Of a stretch of DNA of 64,000 bases, positions 48,492 through 59,531 are shown in pieces. The stretch spans positions 2,342-66,341 of the forward strand of contig JTDE01000428.1 in the NCBI GenBank assembly GCA_014338405.1, written 5' to 3'. The position numbers were made by a program, and so were the translations under genes. The stretch's first letter is position 1. Each line of letters starts with the position of its first letter. The notes under the pieces are model-generated. The model was not told the origin of the DNA. It did not search any database and saw only the letters and a list, made by a program, of their open reading frames with translations. This DNA comes from Paragonimus skrjabini miyazakii (taxonomy: Eukaryota > Platyhelminthes > Trematoda > Plagiorchiida > Troglotrematidae).

Positions 48492-49499
48492 ATAGGTGCC
48501 AATCGATCGTACGGGTGTCATGAGTAAATAAATAAGCATGCCCACCGTTTGGTTCTGACATATTTCTCACTGTACATGACGGAAAATATTTTGGGCAAAG
48601 ATTCCAACTGTTTGCCTGAGAACCTCCCCAAGTCATCGTAAGAACGAATAAGAAATCTAACATTACTTCATTGTCCAACATGTAGGTACATTTGTAGTGA
48701 AGGCGTACGATTCTCGTCAATCACTGGTTGAAATTTCGGTTAGAATTCTACACTTTCAGAAGTGGAACCTTACAAGTCAAATTCACTACTCATCCGTCTT
48801 GTTCGAACACCATAACATTATCTACGCAGATACATTATATACTACTACTAAAGTCAAACAAACTTTGTTTTCCTAGGAAATTCTCACCTGATCTCCGTTC
48901 ATTCCGAAGTTCATATGATTTCCTTCATGCGACTTATGTGCAGAGTTCAAAGAGTTGCCACTCGATTTGACCGAAGTCCCAGAGTTCTACATTTAGTAAA
49001 TGCAAAAAAAGCAAGTAAACGGTCTTTTTTAAGTGAAAGCAATCACATCTATCTTAGAATATCGTCAATATTTCTTATCTTTATAACGGTTTTAAGAAGA
49101 AATACGTGGTAGTTGATGAGAAACGTGAATACTGGACACTGCAGAACCAAAGAATAGAATGATCCATGAAATTGTCAGCAACGTCTTTCGAAAGCAAAAC
49201 AATAGATATTACATAGGTCTAGGTATATGAAAATCAAACACAAGCACGCATGAGCACAAAACTGCAAAACATGATGTCGTTAAATGCCATTTGTCAAGTA
49301 CATATGGACTGAAAAAACGTTCAAACTGACTAAAAAATGTATTTAAAAAACCCAACACGCTAATTTTCTGAAGCATGGCAAAAATAATTGAACAAAAACG
49401 GTTAGCTTAATCATCACGTCTGAGCCTGTTCTAATCATTCTGTTATCCAACGGCCAAATGAACTGTTCACGCCCAAATATTCGCTATACTTTAGAAAGT
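48492..49499. other. Stretch without recognised gene
   Basis: It should hold the rest of the endonuclease-bearing element if that were complete, but I found no further domain. Only short frames occur. Confidence 0.35.
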
Positions 49500-49585
49500 A
49501 GGACTAATGGCCATTGGCCTCACGTTAGGCACGACCGAATTATCATATGTAAACGCTCAACCACTTTCGCTTGTGAGTAATGATC
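49500..49585 (-). mobile_element. SINE head fragment, inverted
   Basis: On the minus strand this gives only the head of the SINE family. The segment 49519-49567 is nearly the reverse complement of 49656-49704 (cctcacgttaggcacgacc pairs with ggtcgtgcctaatgtgaaa). It also matches copy 1 near 24090-24150, including cgcttgtgagtaatga. Confidence 0.65.
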
Positions 49586-49639
49586 AAGTTGCCCGATGGT
49601 CTCGATAGGAGACACAGTTGATGTCTGTTAACTCCAATC

Positions 49640-49800
49640 GATCACACGAGTGAAGGTGGATGAGCGTTCACATATGATAATTTGGTCGTGCCTAATGTGA
49701 AATTAATGGTGCAGTGGTAAACACAGTTGTCTCTTGAAAGCATGTCCGGAGTTCTAGTCTCGATCGTGGTAAGGATATCCACTACGCACGAGTTCTACGG
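49640..49800 (+). mobile_element. tRNA-derived SINE, copy 3
   Basis: Complete-looking unit with A-box TGGTGCAGTGG (49707-49717) and B-box-like AGTTCTAGTCT (49750-49760), 32 bases apart, followed by tctcgatcgtggtaagg and the shared tail cactacgcacgag. Copies at 23995 and 27426 are its relatives. Confidence 0.7.
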
Positions 49801-52800
49801 AGGGCAAAACTTATCTATTTGACGTAAATCATTGAATCTCTTGAATTCTGGCTGTGAAATGGGATATAAGCTTGCAGAGTTATGGCTGCATGCTGAGCAG
49901 GTAGCTCAGGGGACAACTCACCACCAACGACATAGAATACGTACAAAGCATTCTGATACGGAACTGCAAAGACCGGTAGAATTGCTAGTTACCCGTTAAA
50001 CTAGTAGTGATATTATCAATTGATGAAATATCGTATGTTTAAAGCAACAAAAAACAAAAACAGAAATGATCTGTAGCTAAGTACAACATAAATCTGTCAC
50101 TACGTTCCAATAGTCCCGAAAGATCAGTTTAATCTTACTTTTCATACGGCTTTGCTGTATTTCGCACTACTGTTTCCACCTTAACTTCAGAGCAAAGAGT
50201 TAAAAATCGGGTGTGTGCAATTTTTGTACAAATAGCATCACACAATTTCAGAAAGAGTCAAAATGTATACCGCTGTCCAGTGTTTACTCAGAAACTGCTC
50301 GTACTAGGGCAACTGGGCAGTGTAGCTGGACCTTGATTCGGACACACTGTTATCCAAAAAACTGTCCACAATCATCCAGTTAACACATTTAAGTTAAAAA
50401 AAGTGGTTTTCTAATCATAACTCATCGATCGGAAAAAGAAGTGCTCAATAACCCTCACTGTTTCTTAGTTGATCAGTGCTCTACTGACATGAGTATAAGC
50501 TTTACCTTTTCTCATTTGCCCATTACGAGTTTTTTTATTATGGTAATTTAGTTTATCTCTAAGTTAAATAACAAGATTACTGTCTGATGATGATTGAGGT
50601 GGTTAGAGCAACATCTTGCCTCTGTTTGTTGTTAGGCTAACGTTCCATACGGTGTTGTTTCTTTTCATGATTTGACCAACTGAGTTGATTACCGAGTAAC
50701 ACAGGTAGTTTTATGACACACTACCGTCTATCTCACTGTTCACTGTGTTTCTGAGGACCATCGATTCGCTTTCTGCCTTCGTTTCGCATAGCATGCTTGA
50801 ATACATACAGGAATAAATCAGCAGTTACCTCGAACGATAAGTTAAGGTTGGTCTAAATCGGTTATCATTACATCACTACACTAAAGTAAGACAATTCACT
50901 AAGAGGACCCATGGTTACAGACCGTTCTGGCCTACTGTCGTTGTGAGCCAAGAACGCGGATGGCACAAGGGTTGTTTATTCAACGAAGCAACATGGGTTA
51001 AGCGTTTAAACAGGACCACAAACAAAACCACTCAGTTGCATACAGTACTCGGCCCAAACCGTCTCGGTTGTCACAGACGCCAATGCTCAGTTCCTTTACG
51101 AAGCAAGAACCATTTTGAGCGATGCTATACTCCGAGTTTTCTTCCTGCATGTTTCGATGTCAAAATATATGCTCTGGTCCTACTGCTGAATGGCAGTCGT
51201 GTGAGTAGTATATTACGATCGCTCATCCTCAACTCACTCTCGTAGAGCCCATACGCAACGTCGCGTGGCCAACGGCAGTCGCTGTTGACGGTGCTTCTTT
51301 GTTAGCACTGGAGCGTAACATGGGTGTCTGGCACATACTGACAGTCTTTGAACCTCATTGATTGTTGTTCGGATAGACTGTGGGAAATTGCAAAGGCGAG
51401 GCGGCTGACAATAATAATCGTCGATTGCCTCTTTGTACCTCCTCGCCTTAGATTATTAGATGGCACGACATACAGTTCCGTACAGTTGTTTTGCAAAACA
51501 TTTTGAAATATTGACAATCCAGCGTCTTGAGTCACCCTTGCAAAGCACGCGAAGAGTTTATGAATTTTCCAGGTCGCCTAGCATGATACGCTCAAGTTGA
51601 CAACACCAATCAGTACGGCCCCGTCAAAATATACGTGACTGATGTAGTGCCATGTCCCGAGGATCACCGCTCTAGTACCAGAAAATGAACGTCATAGATA
51701 GCACTTGTGGGCTACCAGTCGTAAAGTACAACACTGAACAACACAAGGTGCATGTTTGATGTTGCCGAATGACGAACTGTGGCACCAGTAAGATGTCCTC
51801 ATTAGAAGGCAATATCTTTTAGGGTAGTGGATCAGTTGTAGACACTCAGGCATACTAATATGTTCGTCATACTGTAGCAACACAGTGAGTGCTAGAGATC
51901 ATAGTAACACATTTCAAAGCAGCACTTTTTATTCCCTTGGTTATGTCAGAATTACGAGATAGTCCTGTACTGGATCATCCCTTAATACGAGCTCAATCGT
52001 TTGCCACCAGAACCGAGAAGGAGAATAGGTGCGGCAACAGCGGTTATTTGAAAATTACGAAGCGAGTCCATTAGGCCACAGAGGCTCTACATTTATAGGT
52101 CCAACAGAGGGTGGGGGGACATTTGAAAATGCACTCGTGAGAACAGTTCACATGATGTACAGGCTTCGATCGCGCAGCTGCAATCTAATTGAGTTTAATA
52201 GACTGAGTGAGTTAAAATCACATATCAGTTAACTCGAAGCCGGATCGATCACCTTTGCTGCTTCGTTAGGAGATGCGTCTCCTTACATCCTGCAACCCTC
52301 ACTAACAATATCGTAGTCTTATGATTTTGACAGCAACCCTCAAGTTTTAAGTGTTTAGGAATTGTTGGATGGTTTGGAAGATGAAAGTAGTTCTTATTCA
52401 AAATGAAATTTATTGTCTAACGAAGTTCATTAAATATCATCAGGCACATGCTGCAGTGTTGGTTTTTGTGTAGCAATGTCATGGCTAGTAGAAGTAGATT
52501 GCTACACTACACAAACGAGCAACGGTATTGATCATTACGCAGGTAACTTTAGACTGACGATCACGTTTTTATGTTACCAAAGCGATGGTTGTTAGCTCGA
52601 GAACATAACGTGTAACCGAGTGTTAACTACGTAATGGGGGTCGAAAGCGTTGGTTGTGATGGTCTGAGGTCCAGAGGTCAACATGAGATCACTGACTGAA
52701 GTTAATGATTGTTTGGGTTACTCGAGCAACACTAGTCTGTGGGATCTGTTTTATTCAATGTTCGGCTCCAGCTGGACCATGTTCGATATTCTATTTCGCA

Positions 52801-54809
52801 ACTGCAATCTGAACTCTGATCACGAGAATGGCCTTGAATGCCGAAACTGTTAGACATTGTAATGTTTTGCTTATAGAAACAATTGCAGTTGTATTGGGGG
52901 GATTTGCATCCTGGTAGTAGAGACAAGTAGAACAGCCGACCGACTGCTGATAAAAGTTTTCGACTGATTCACTTTTCAGCATTATTGGCTAACAGTACGG
53001 TGATATCTGGCTTATATACAGTTATTTTTGTTGGTGCGTCTTAATCCAATTTGTTATACCATTCGAAGGATGCTGGACTTCAGCATTGTTTGCCGGTGTA
53101 TGGAGAGCAAGTTTTTATTGATTTGCAACATTGATGCGCAATATGCTACAGTAATGAATCGACGGTTTTATCATCAGTGTCCCACGAAATCGGTTTTTAA
53201 GGCTAAGTTAAGTCAAACGAATACTAATCTAATTGTCACGATTGGGCACATTGTTTGTTTCGAGTATGAAAGGAGGGTCATGGAAGAATCAAAATTCTGA
53301 TACAGCGTTTCAATGTACATAATGGGGAAAATGCGAGAGAATGACGCTGACTTCCAGGATAAACAGGAAGTGATTTTGATCAGCTTTGATTACACACCAC
53401 GAACTTTAAGGATCGAAAGTGATGAGTCTGTGATATTGCTTGAATAATTTTACTCCAATGAATGCAGGGCAATATGATATTATCAGATTGTTAGCGAGCC
53501 TCAGGTCAGCCATACCTGTTGATACTCTTAAGTGAATTTAAATGATCACCTTATCGTGCGGCCTGTACAGCTTATTTCACAAGAACAAATAAATTATGAC
53601 ACAAAGTAGAAGGCGAGAAAAATATAGTAGACATCTTTTAAGTTGGGCAATAAAATTGGCATGTGGTTAAACCGAACATGCAAATGAACTTTAAAACCAA
53701 TTTGACAAAATCCTACTCTAAAGCTGTTTATCACTATCACCTTTAAAGGACGAAGAAAGTTAGACAAATAATGTGCTTGTGGTTTGCTTTCTTTTGTACT
53801 ATCCGCCACATATTTGAAAATGAATTGTTTGAGGCAGCTGTGTTAAACATAATTTGCCTTTCCCACACTATAGTGTCATTAGAACAGATTTTTAAGCACC
53901 CTGGACTAGACACCACATAGGATTATTTTTCGCACCGAAGACCTAAAACCCAAAAATGTTACATACTGTCCAAACCGAGTTGATTTGGTGGTAATAGTTT
54001 CTTCTCGTCGTCTACTCTGAGTAACAGGATGGGAAGACACCTATCAATACAATACTCTCGAAAGACTCAGGCTTTATTGTAAAATGGACATTCTTGTAGA
54101 CTTAGTGGTACTAATTCGATGTATTACTGAGGCTAACTGATTTTTCTGATATGCATACAACATCACCTATATGTTGCTTTTAAGAAGTATATGGATAAGT
54201 TCATGTAACTAGTGCACCCTTTTCAAACGCTGACATGAAGTTACTAGCTGGCAGTGAGCCTAATGATGAAATCCTACTTCATTGTTTGCACGATCTTCTT
54301 AACAGTTGAAATTGAACTTTAGATGAAACGGTTACCAACTTCTGTCGTCCCCCTATCGGTGTTTTTACGTTCATTAGAGATTACGTACTGGTAACCAATA
54401 GCTTGACATTCAGACTTATTCTGAACAGTAAATTGTTACATGAATAGGTCTCAAAATCTTGTTCATCAAAAACTGATGGCAAAGCCTTTGCTCCATTAGT
54501 ACAGCGTCTTTAGCAAGCAGATATGCTGCACTTAGCCTATCGATGTAGTGACAAAACTATATTTGCCCGATGCATGTTCTTTTCTTGACTAAACCAGATA
54601 AATTCACGTAGGGCACATCTTTGTCTGGTACGTTATAATATGATCTGTAGTAGGTCTGTTCACACTGTCAGAAATCTGATAAACATCATGTAAACATTCT
54701 GTCAACTGCTCAATTGAGCATGCCGTCTGACTACTCAAAAGACTGAACTCAAAAAAATTTGTGAACAGGATAAAATTGCTTTACAAGTATGAACCGTAAC
54801 AACGACATT
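49801..54809. other. Long stretch without recognised gene
   Basis: Frames of 60-100 codons occur on both strands (for example 50943-51245 +, 51302-51535 -, 53028-53300 +), none with a recognisable family. An A-box-like ggtagctcagggg near 49900 lacks a matching B-box. Confidence 0.35.
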
Positions 54810-55001
54810 AGACGTTGTCAGCTTGCGATCGGGCTAAACTGGGTAATGTCTTAACCAAACTGATAGAGCCAGTCATGCCAAACAGGTCAATCCGTCCAAA
54901 GAACCACTGTCTCCGTCCCATCCAAGTCGGAGTTTGGAAGACGGCTGGTATCTTTTTCCGAAAAAGTAGTACTAGTTCCAACAGACTACCGCTTATCCGT
55001 T
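54810..55001 (-). repeat. Dispersed decayed coding repeat, copy B (proximal part)
   Basis: Counterpart of 605-780. The gggctaaactgg landmark at 54831 and the run tctttttccgaaaaa align with copy A. The minus-strand frame includes LLELVLLFRKKIPAVFQ, which corresponds to VPELVHFSEKNVNLLPTF of copy A. Origin unknown. Confidence 0.55.
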
Positions 55002-55333
55002 GCCTTGCGATACAGCCTTCTGAATCACAGGATTTGGTTGAGAATCTTAACTGTTTTCTGTCTATATACTGGTGTACTGTCACTATCTGGACACACGTAC
55101 AACCACGAAAATTCGCAACACTGTTGATTCTTTACTGCACCGGCTGTTTTGCGGTATAAAGCTGGTTGCCTTGCGATACAGCCTTCTGAATCACAGGATT
55201 TGGTTGAGAATCTTAACTGTTTCCTGTCTATATACTGGTGTACTGTCACTATCTGGACACACGTACAATCACGAAAATTGGCAACACTGTTAATTCTTTA
55301 CTGCATCGGCCGTTTCGCGGTATAAAGCGGGTT
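55002..55333. repeat. 166-bp tandem duplication within copy B
   Basis: Units 55002-55167 and 55168-55333 are about 95 percent identical (roughly nine substitutions, no indel), both starting gccttgcgatacagcc and ending at gcggtataaagc. The unit corresponds to 782-945 of copy A, which has it once. It lies just upstream of the large non-LTR element. Confidence 0.95.
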
Positions 55334-55489
55334 GCCGTACAATTTTGTGGTGGATAGACGAAAACATACTGCTGCTGACCCCTCCTCCATTGCGCCATTA
55401 CACTTATCTCTCAGGCCCCTCCTGACACCCACTTTTACTAGTTAATCTACAGGTCTCGCAACAGATATAACTAGTTATAGTAACACTGT

Positions 55490-58400
55490 GTCGGTAAGTC
55501 CCATCTTCTGTCATTCAGCCTCAGGCAGCCCTCCTCCTTTGCTTAGACCCAGCATGCGAACTAACACAGGTGCTTTCAAATTTCGAAATCTGAACCAGAT
55601 AAACCTACAGGCCTTTTATACACGGACGTTAGATCCACTGAACATCGATGTCTGCTGTATTTCAGAGACTAGAATTCAGGACAGTATTCAACGTACGGAA
55701 CTAACAACAACGCGATATTAGTTATACCCTTCTGGTAACTCCGCTGTTGCCGCTACTGGTGAGGCTGGAGTAGGTACGTTCCTCAGCACGACGTCCGCGG
55801 TCGCACTACTAAACTGCATCCCCGTCAGCAATAGACTATGTGCTACCCGTTTCACAGATTGTGTAGAGATCAACTGTAGACGCAAAATCATCAAAAATCT
55901 TTCCATTGTGTCTTGTTAAGTGCCTGCTGACCGTGGTGGCGTCAGTGTCAAGAACGCCTTCCACTAGATTCTGGTCGCACTCCTTCTGTCGACACTTAGC
56001 TATGATACAGTGATTATGGCCTGCGATATGAACGCCCAGGTGGGCGGCCACGTCATTTCCTAGTCTTGCTTGACTGGCAGGTTTCGGATGGTTTCACATC
56101 GCCTGAGTGATTGTGCACGGCCGCTACAACTATGGGCGGAGCACAGGTTATTTTTAGTCAGTACTTGTTTGAGACATCGTTCGTGTTACTGACATACTTG
56201 GCGCCTCTCTTCTCTGAATCGAGCTTGGTCTCAGATAAACCACATAGCTGATAGTTATAGATGGCACGGCTCTATTCAGGATTGTCGTTCTTATTGCAGC
56301 ACTTACTTGGATTTAGATCACGCCGTTGCGTCATTACCTTTGCTGGGCCACAAACCGACGGTCAGCAAGTACTGGCTGTTAAGAGGCTGGTTTTGCCGTC
56401 AGTAAAACATAAGTATTAGACCGGCCTAGGAAGTAGGCTTAGTAGTTCTCGCTCCAAAGGACCAAAATTTCCCAAACAATTCACGAAGCAGGTACTGTAT
56501 CATAAGGCACAATGGTTTGTGGGCTAAACAAACATTGGATTTCAGAGAAATTCGTAATTACCAGACGCCATACGCAACAATCTTCCTGCCAGTTCACACA
56601 ACAAATTTAGGACAGATCTCCGCAGGAAGCTGAAACATAGCCTGAACACTGATCGTGAGGCTTAGCTTATGAAGAAAGTTAAGGAAATGGAGGCCGCTTT
56701 TACTTCAGGAGACACCAGTAGATTTTTCAAGTTTATCCATGCCACTGGTCCCAGATGATCATCTTTCAATGAAGCTATCAGCGAGAAAGATGGCATACAT
56801 CCATAATAAGCACAGAAGATTAGGACACTGAACAGAACACTTTTGAGGTTAAGTTTAGCTAGTCTCCTGCTTCTACTGTGTTTCCGCCACATCATGGTCG
56901 ATAGATTTAGAAACATCCACTGAGACTGAGGTCCACAACTGCATTCCGGCTCTCAAACGTAATAAGGCTGCTGGCAAAGATAATCGCATGCTGGCACTCT
57001 TAAGAGAAGATGGGGAGGAGTTCGTGCAGATCTTGACTCAGTTGTTCCAATCTGTGTAAATGAGGAAGAACATTCCTCTCTGCTTGGTTATTCGTTGATA
57101 GTTCCCACATTCAAGAAAAGAACCAGGAACTCTTATGAAAGCCATATAGGAAACGGTTTGACCCCAGTCATTACTAGTGTTCTGACGTCTAGTCTACTTT
57201 ACACAGTCACTGAAACTCGGGAGGCAGACATTGGAGAACAGGTAAGGTTCTGTCCTAAACGAGGGCGTATTGATCAGATTTCAACTGTGTGCCAGTTTCT
57301 GGAGTAGCGTCCTACGTGCTGTAGGTTAAAATTGCCGTTTATCTCGATCATAAAGGTACGGTCGATTCAACCGATCGGTCTATATTTTTAGAGTGGCTTG
57401 AACGCAGGGGTGTGTCAAACATACTTCGGCTCAAATGAGAGCTGACGGCGAAATGTCTAACAACCTCCACACCAAATGGCCCACATCAAGGCCGTTCGCT
57501 TTCTCCTATTTTGTTTTTAATTTTATTATAGACAAATTAATGGAGTCTGTTTTCGGCACTGATAAGATACCGGCGTTGATTTCCTACTTGGTAAAAGACT
57601 GAGTGATCTTGATTATGATGACAACAGGGTGTCGTTGTTTGACAGTTTTCAAGCAGCAATTACAACATTAGATGTTATTTCACACCTTGTTAAATACTTC
57701 AGAATACCATATGCAGTAAAGTGCCTGTGCAACATTGCTGTAAATTTAATGATGGACAATGAACACATGGTAGTTAATGACCGATTTGTATACTTAGGAA
57801 GTTGTAGCAACAGCGGCGATAGTATGGGGAATGAAATAGGAGCTCTAGTCTGCAAGTCTGGAGACGGTATTCGTTAATTTGAGATACCCCGCTTTTTTCA
57901 GGCTATTATGGAGACTGTGCTGCTCTGTAGCCGCGAATCTTGGCTGCTCATAGTGGAAATGAGCCGTCTTCAGATACCTGATTAGTCATTCTCGTGTCCG
58001 GTCACTTCCATCTGGTGGCAACAACAGTCAAACAACAATGAGCTTAGAAAACAGGTGTTTGGTAGTGACTACCACACAAGTTCCATCGTTCAGTCAATGA
58101 ACTTGTACAAACTTAGATGATTGAGTCACATACGAAAGATACCAGCTAGTCATCTGCTACACAAGTCACTGGTTTTCTATACTGCGGTCGAATGGTGTAA
58201 GGTGCGAAATGGACAGATGATGAGCTGGCGTAAAAAAATTGAGTGGTTCACCAAGGAGCTGGCCACGGTAGACCGGGTTCGTATCCCAGGATGAGGACCA
58301 CGCAATTCACAAGTTTGATGGCCGAGGGCGATAAATGAGAAGGCGGCTGATTGGGTTTAGTTGCATGAATGTTGTCGTTGTTTAGGCGAGATTTTCAAGA

Positions 58401-58690
58401 AGTAAGCCCATGTAATGATGCAAGGCAATGAAAGAGATGTAGAAGTTGTGTTGTTGGTGGGCGTCTTACTTTCACTTTAATCGGTTGTTTGCTTGTAGAA
58501 TGCAGACACCTTGATGTTGAGTATTTCAGTATGGATATAGTTGTTTTGGTAGAAAGGTCCCCTCTCTCCCCTTTCTGTCTTTTTTTGAACAGAGTTTGTT
58601 TTTTCTTAATGACTGTATGGCAGTCAGGTATAAGCATGAACCACTGACGCATTGCTGTCTTTGATGGTGATGATGATTATGGTGATGGCA
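55490..58690 (+). mobile_element. Near full-length non-LTR retrotransposon, inactive
   Basis: An element of about 3.2 kb with both expected domains on the + strand, interrupted by many stops and frameshifts. The APE-type endonuclease: DVCCISETRIQDS (about 55648-55685), AGVGTFLS, DMNAQVGGH (about 56025-56050), and INHIADSYRWHGSIQDCRSY (about 56235-56295). The reverse transcriptase: IPALKRNKAAGKDN (about 56945), VPTFKKRTR (about 57100), CPKRGRIDQI (about 57253-57280), FNFIIDKLMES, DLDYDDN where YADD is expected (about 57608-57630), and DRFVYLGSCSNSG (about 57780-57820). The C-terminal WRKKIEWFTKELATVDRV ends near 58275. A 3' UTR runs to about 58690 and closes with gatggtgatgatgatt repeats. The copy at 34700-35250 is its truncated relative. 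It belongs to the APE-type group of non-LTR elements (RTE- or CR1-like); clade not decided. Confidence 0.9.
58663..58688 (+). repeat. GATGAT-type short tail repeat
   Basis: Imperfect TGATGG/TGATGA repeats at the 3' end of the non-LTR element, the kind of tail these elements use instead of poly(A). Confidence 0.55.
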
Positions 58691-59354
58691 ACAACTATGA
58701 GAGACTAGACGTGAATGTGTTCATTCATTCCTCATGAAAGTTTGGGTAGTTGGAATTTCCGTGCGAAATATGCGAATGGAGCAATTAAAATTGTGCTTTT
58801 TTTGAGCGCTTTTCGACACCATCACACAACAAATCATTTCCAGTCAGTTATGAACTAAGTACCATACTATCCATGGTTGGAAAAATTTACTCATACACAG
58901 ACTTTACAAATTGTTTATCTTCTATCAGTTTAAGATATTTCTTTAAACCTCTCTCGACAAACAGTACAACAAAGAAAAAATCAGTACTAACCACTATTAT
59001 CTCCCACGCTGTCTATGTAACAAACCTAACTACGATGAATGTTTAAGAGCCAAAGTTGTCTACGGCTAACTTCAAAAAGCTCCTCATTGTTACACGTTCA
59101 TCATTAATTTTTCTAACTACGATACGTCATAATATTCGGTCTAAGTACTACGTTCATTCTTCACAAAACGAATGACCTACCTGCTGATTATAGTACTGAT
59201 TTTGTTCAGGGTTCTAGTCTGTTACAATGTTACCGTTCGATCTGAGTAGAAAGGTTACGGTACAAACGTCACCTCTGATTCGAGGGTCGTAGTTTGACAG
59301 CCTTTGGGTTAGATGCAATATGTTTTTATTGTTGGTTCTATGCTTCATACTTAC
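58691..59354. other. Stretch without recognised gene
   Basis: AT-rich and unique-looking; nothing recognised. Confidence 0.35.
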
Positions 59355-59531
59355 ATTGTTTGTTAAAAATGCCTTTGTTGGCATATGATACATAACCACA
59401 AATGCTACCGTTAACTCCCGCCTTTGGAGGCAGCCACTTCGAGCACGACGTTTTTGTCTTAAATGTTAGATTTCCTCCCTCGATGTGAAATCCATTCCCT
59501 TCATGTCCTAGGACTACCCTTTGATTTGCGA
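59355..59531 (-). CDS. Candidate exon with strong donor, unknown protein
   Basis: On the minus strand the acceptor-like gactgtttatcag (ending 59532) is followed by 177 bases open in one frame and by a consensus donor (AAT/GTAAGTATG, GT at 59354-59353). The translation includes ANQRVVLGHEGNGFHIEGG, LTFKTKTSCSKWLPPKAG and NGSICGYVSYANKG. It has glycines, two cysteines and two potential N-glycosylation sites (NLT, NGS). Both ends are phase 1, the phase typical of extracellular modules. That pattern is suggestive of a secreted or surface protein, but no family is recognised and no partner exon is found. Confidence 0.35.
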
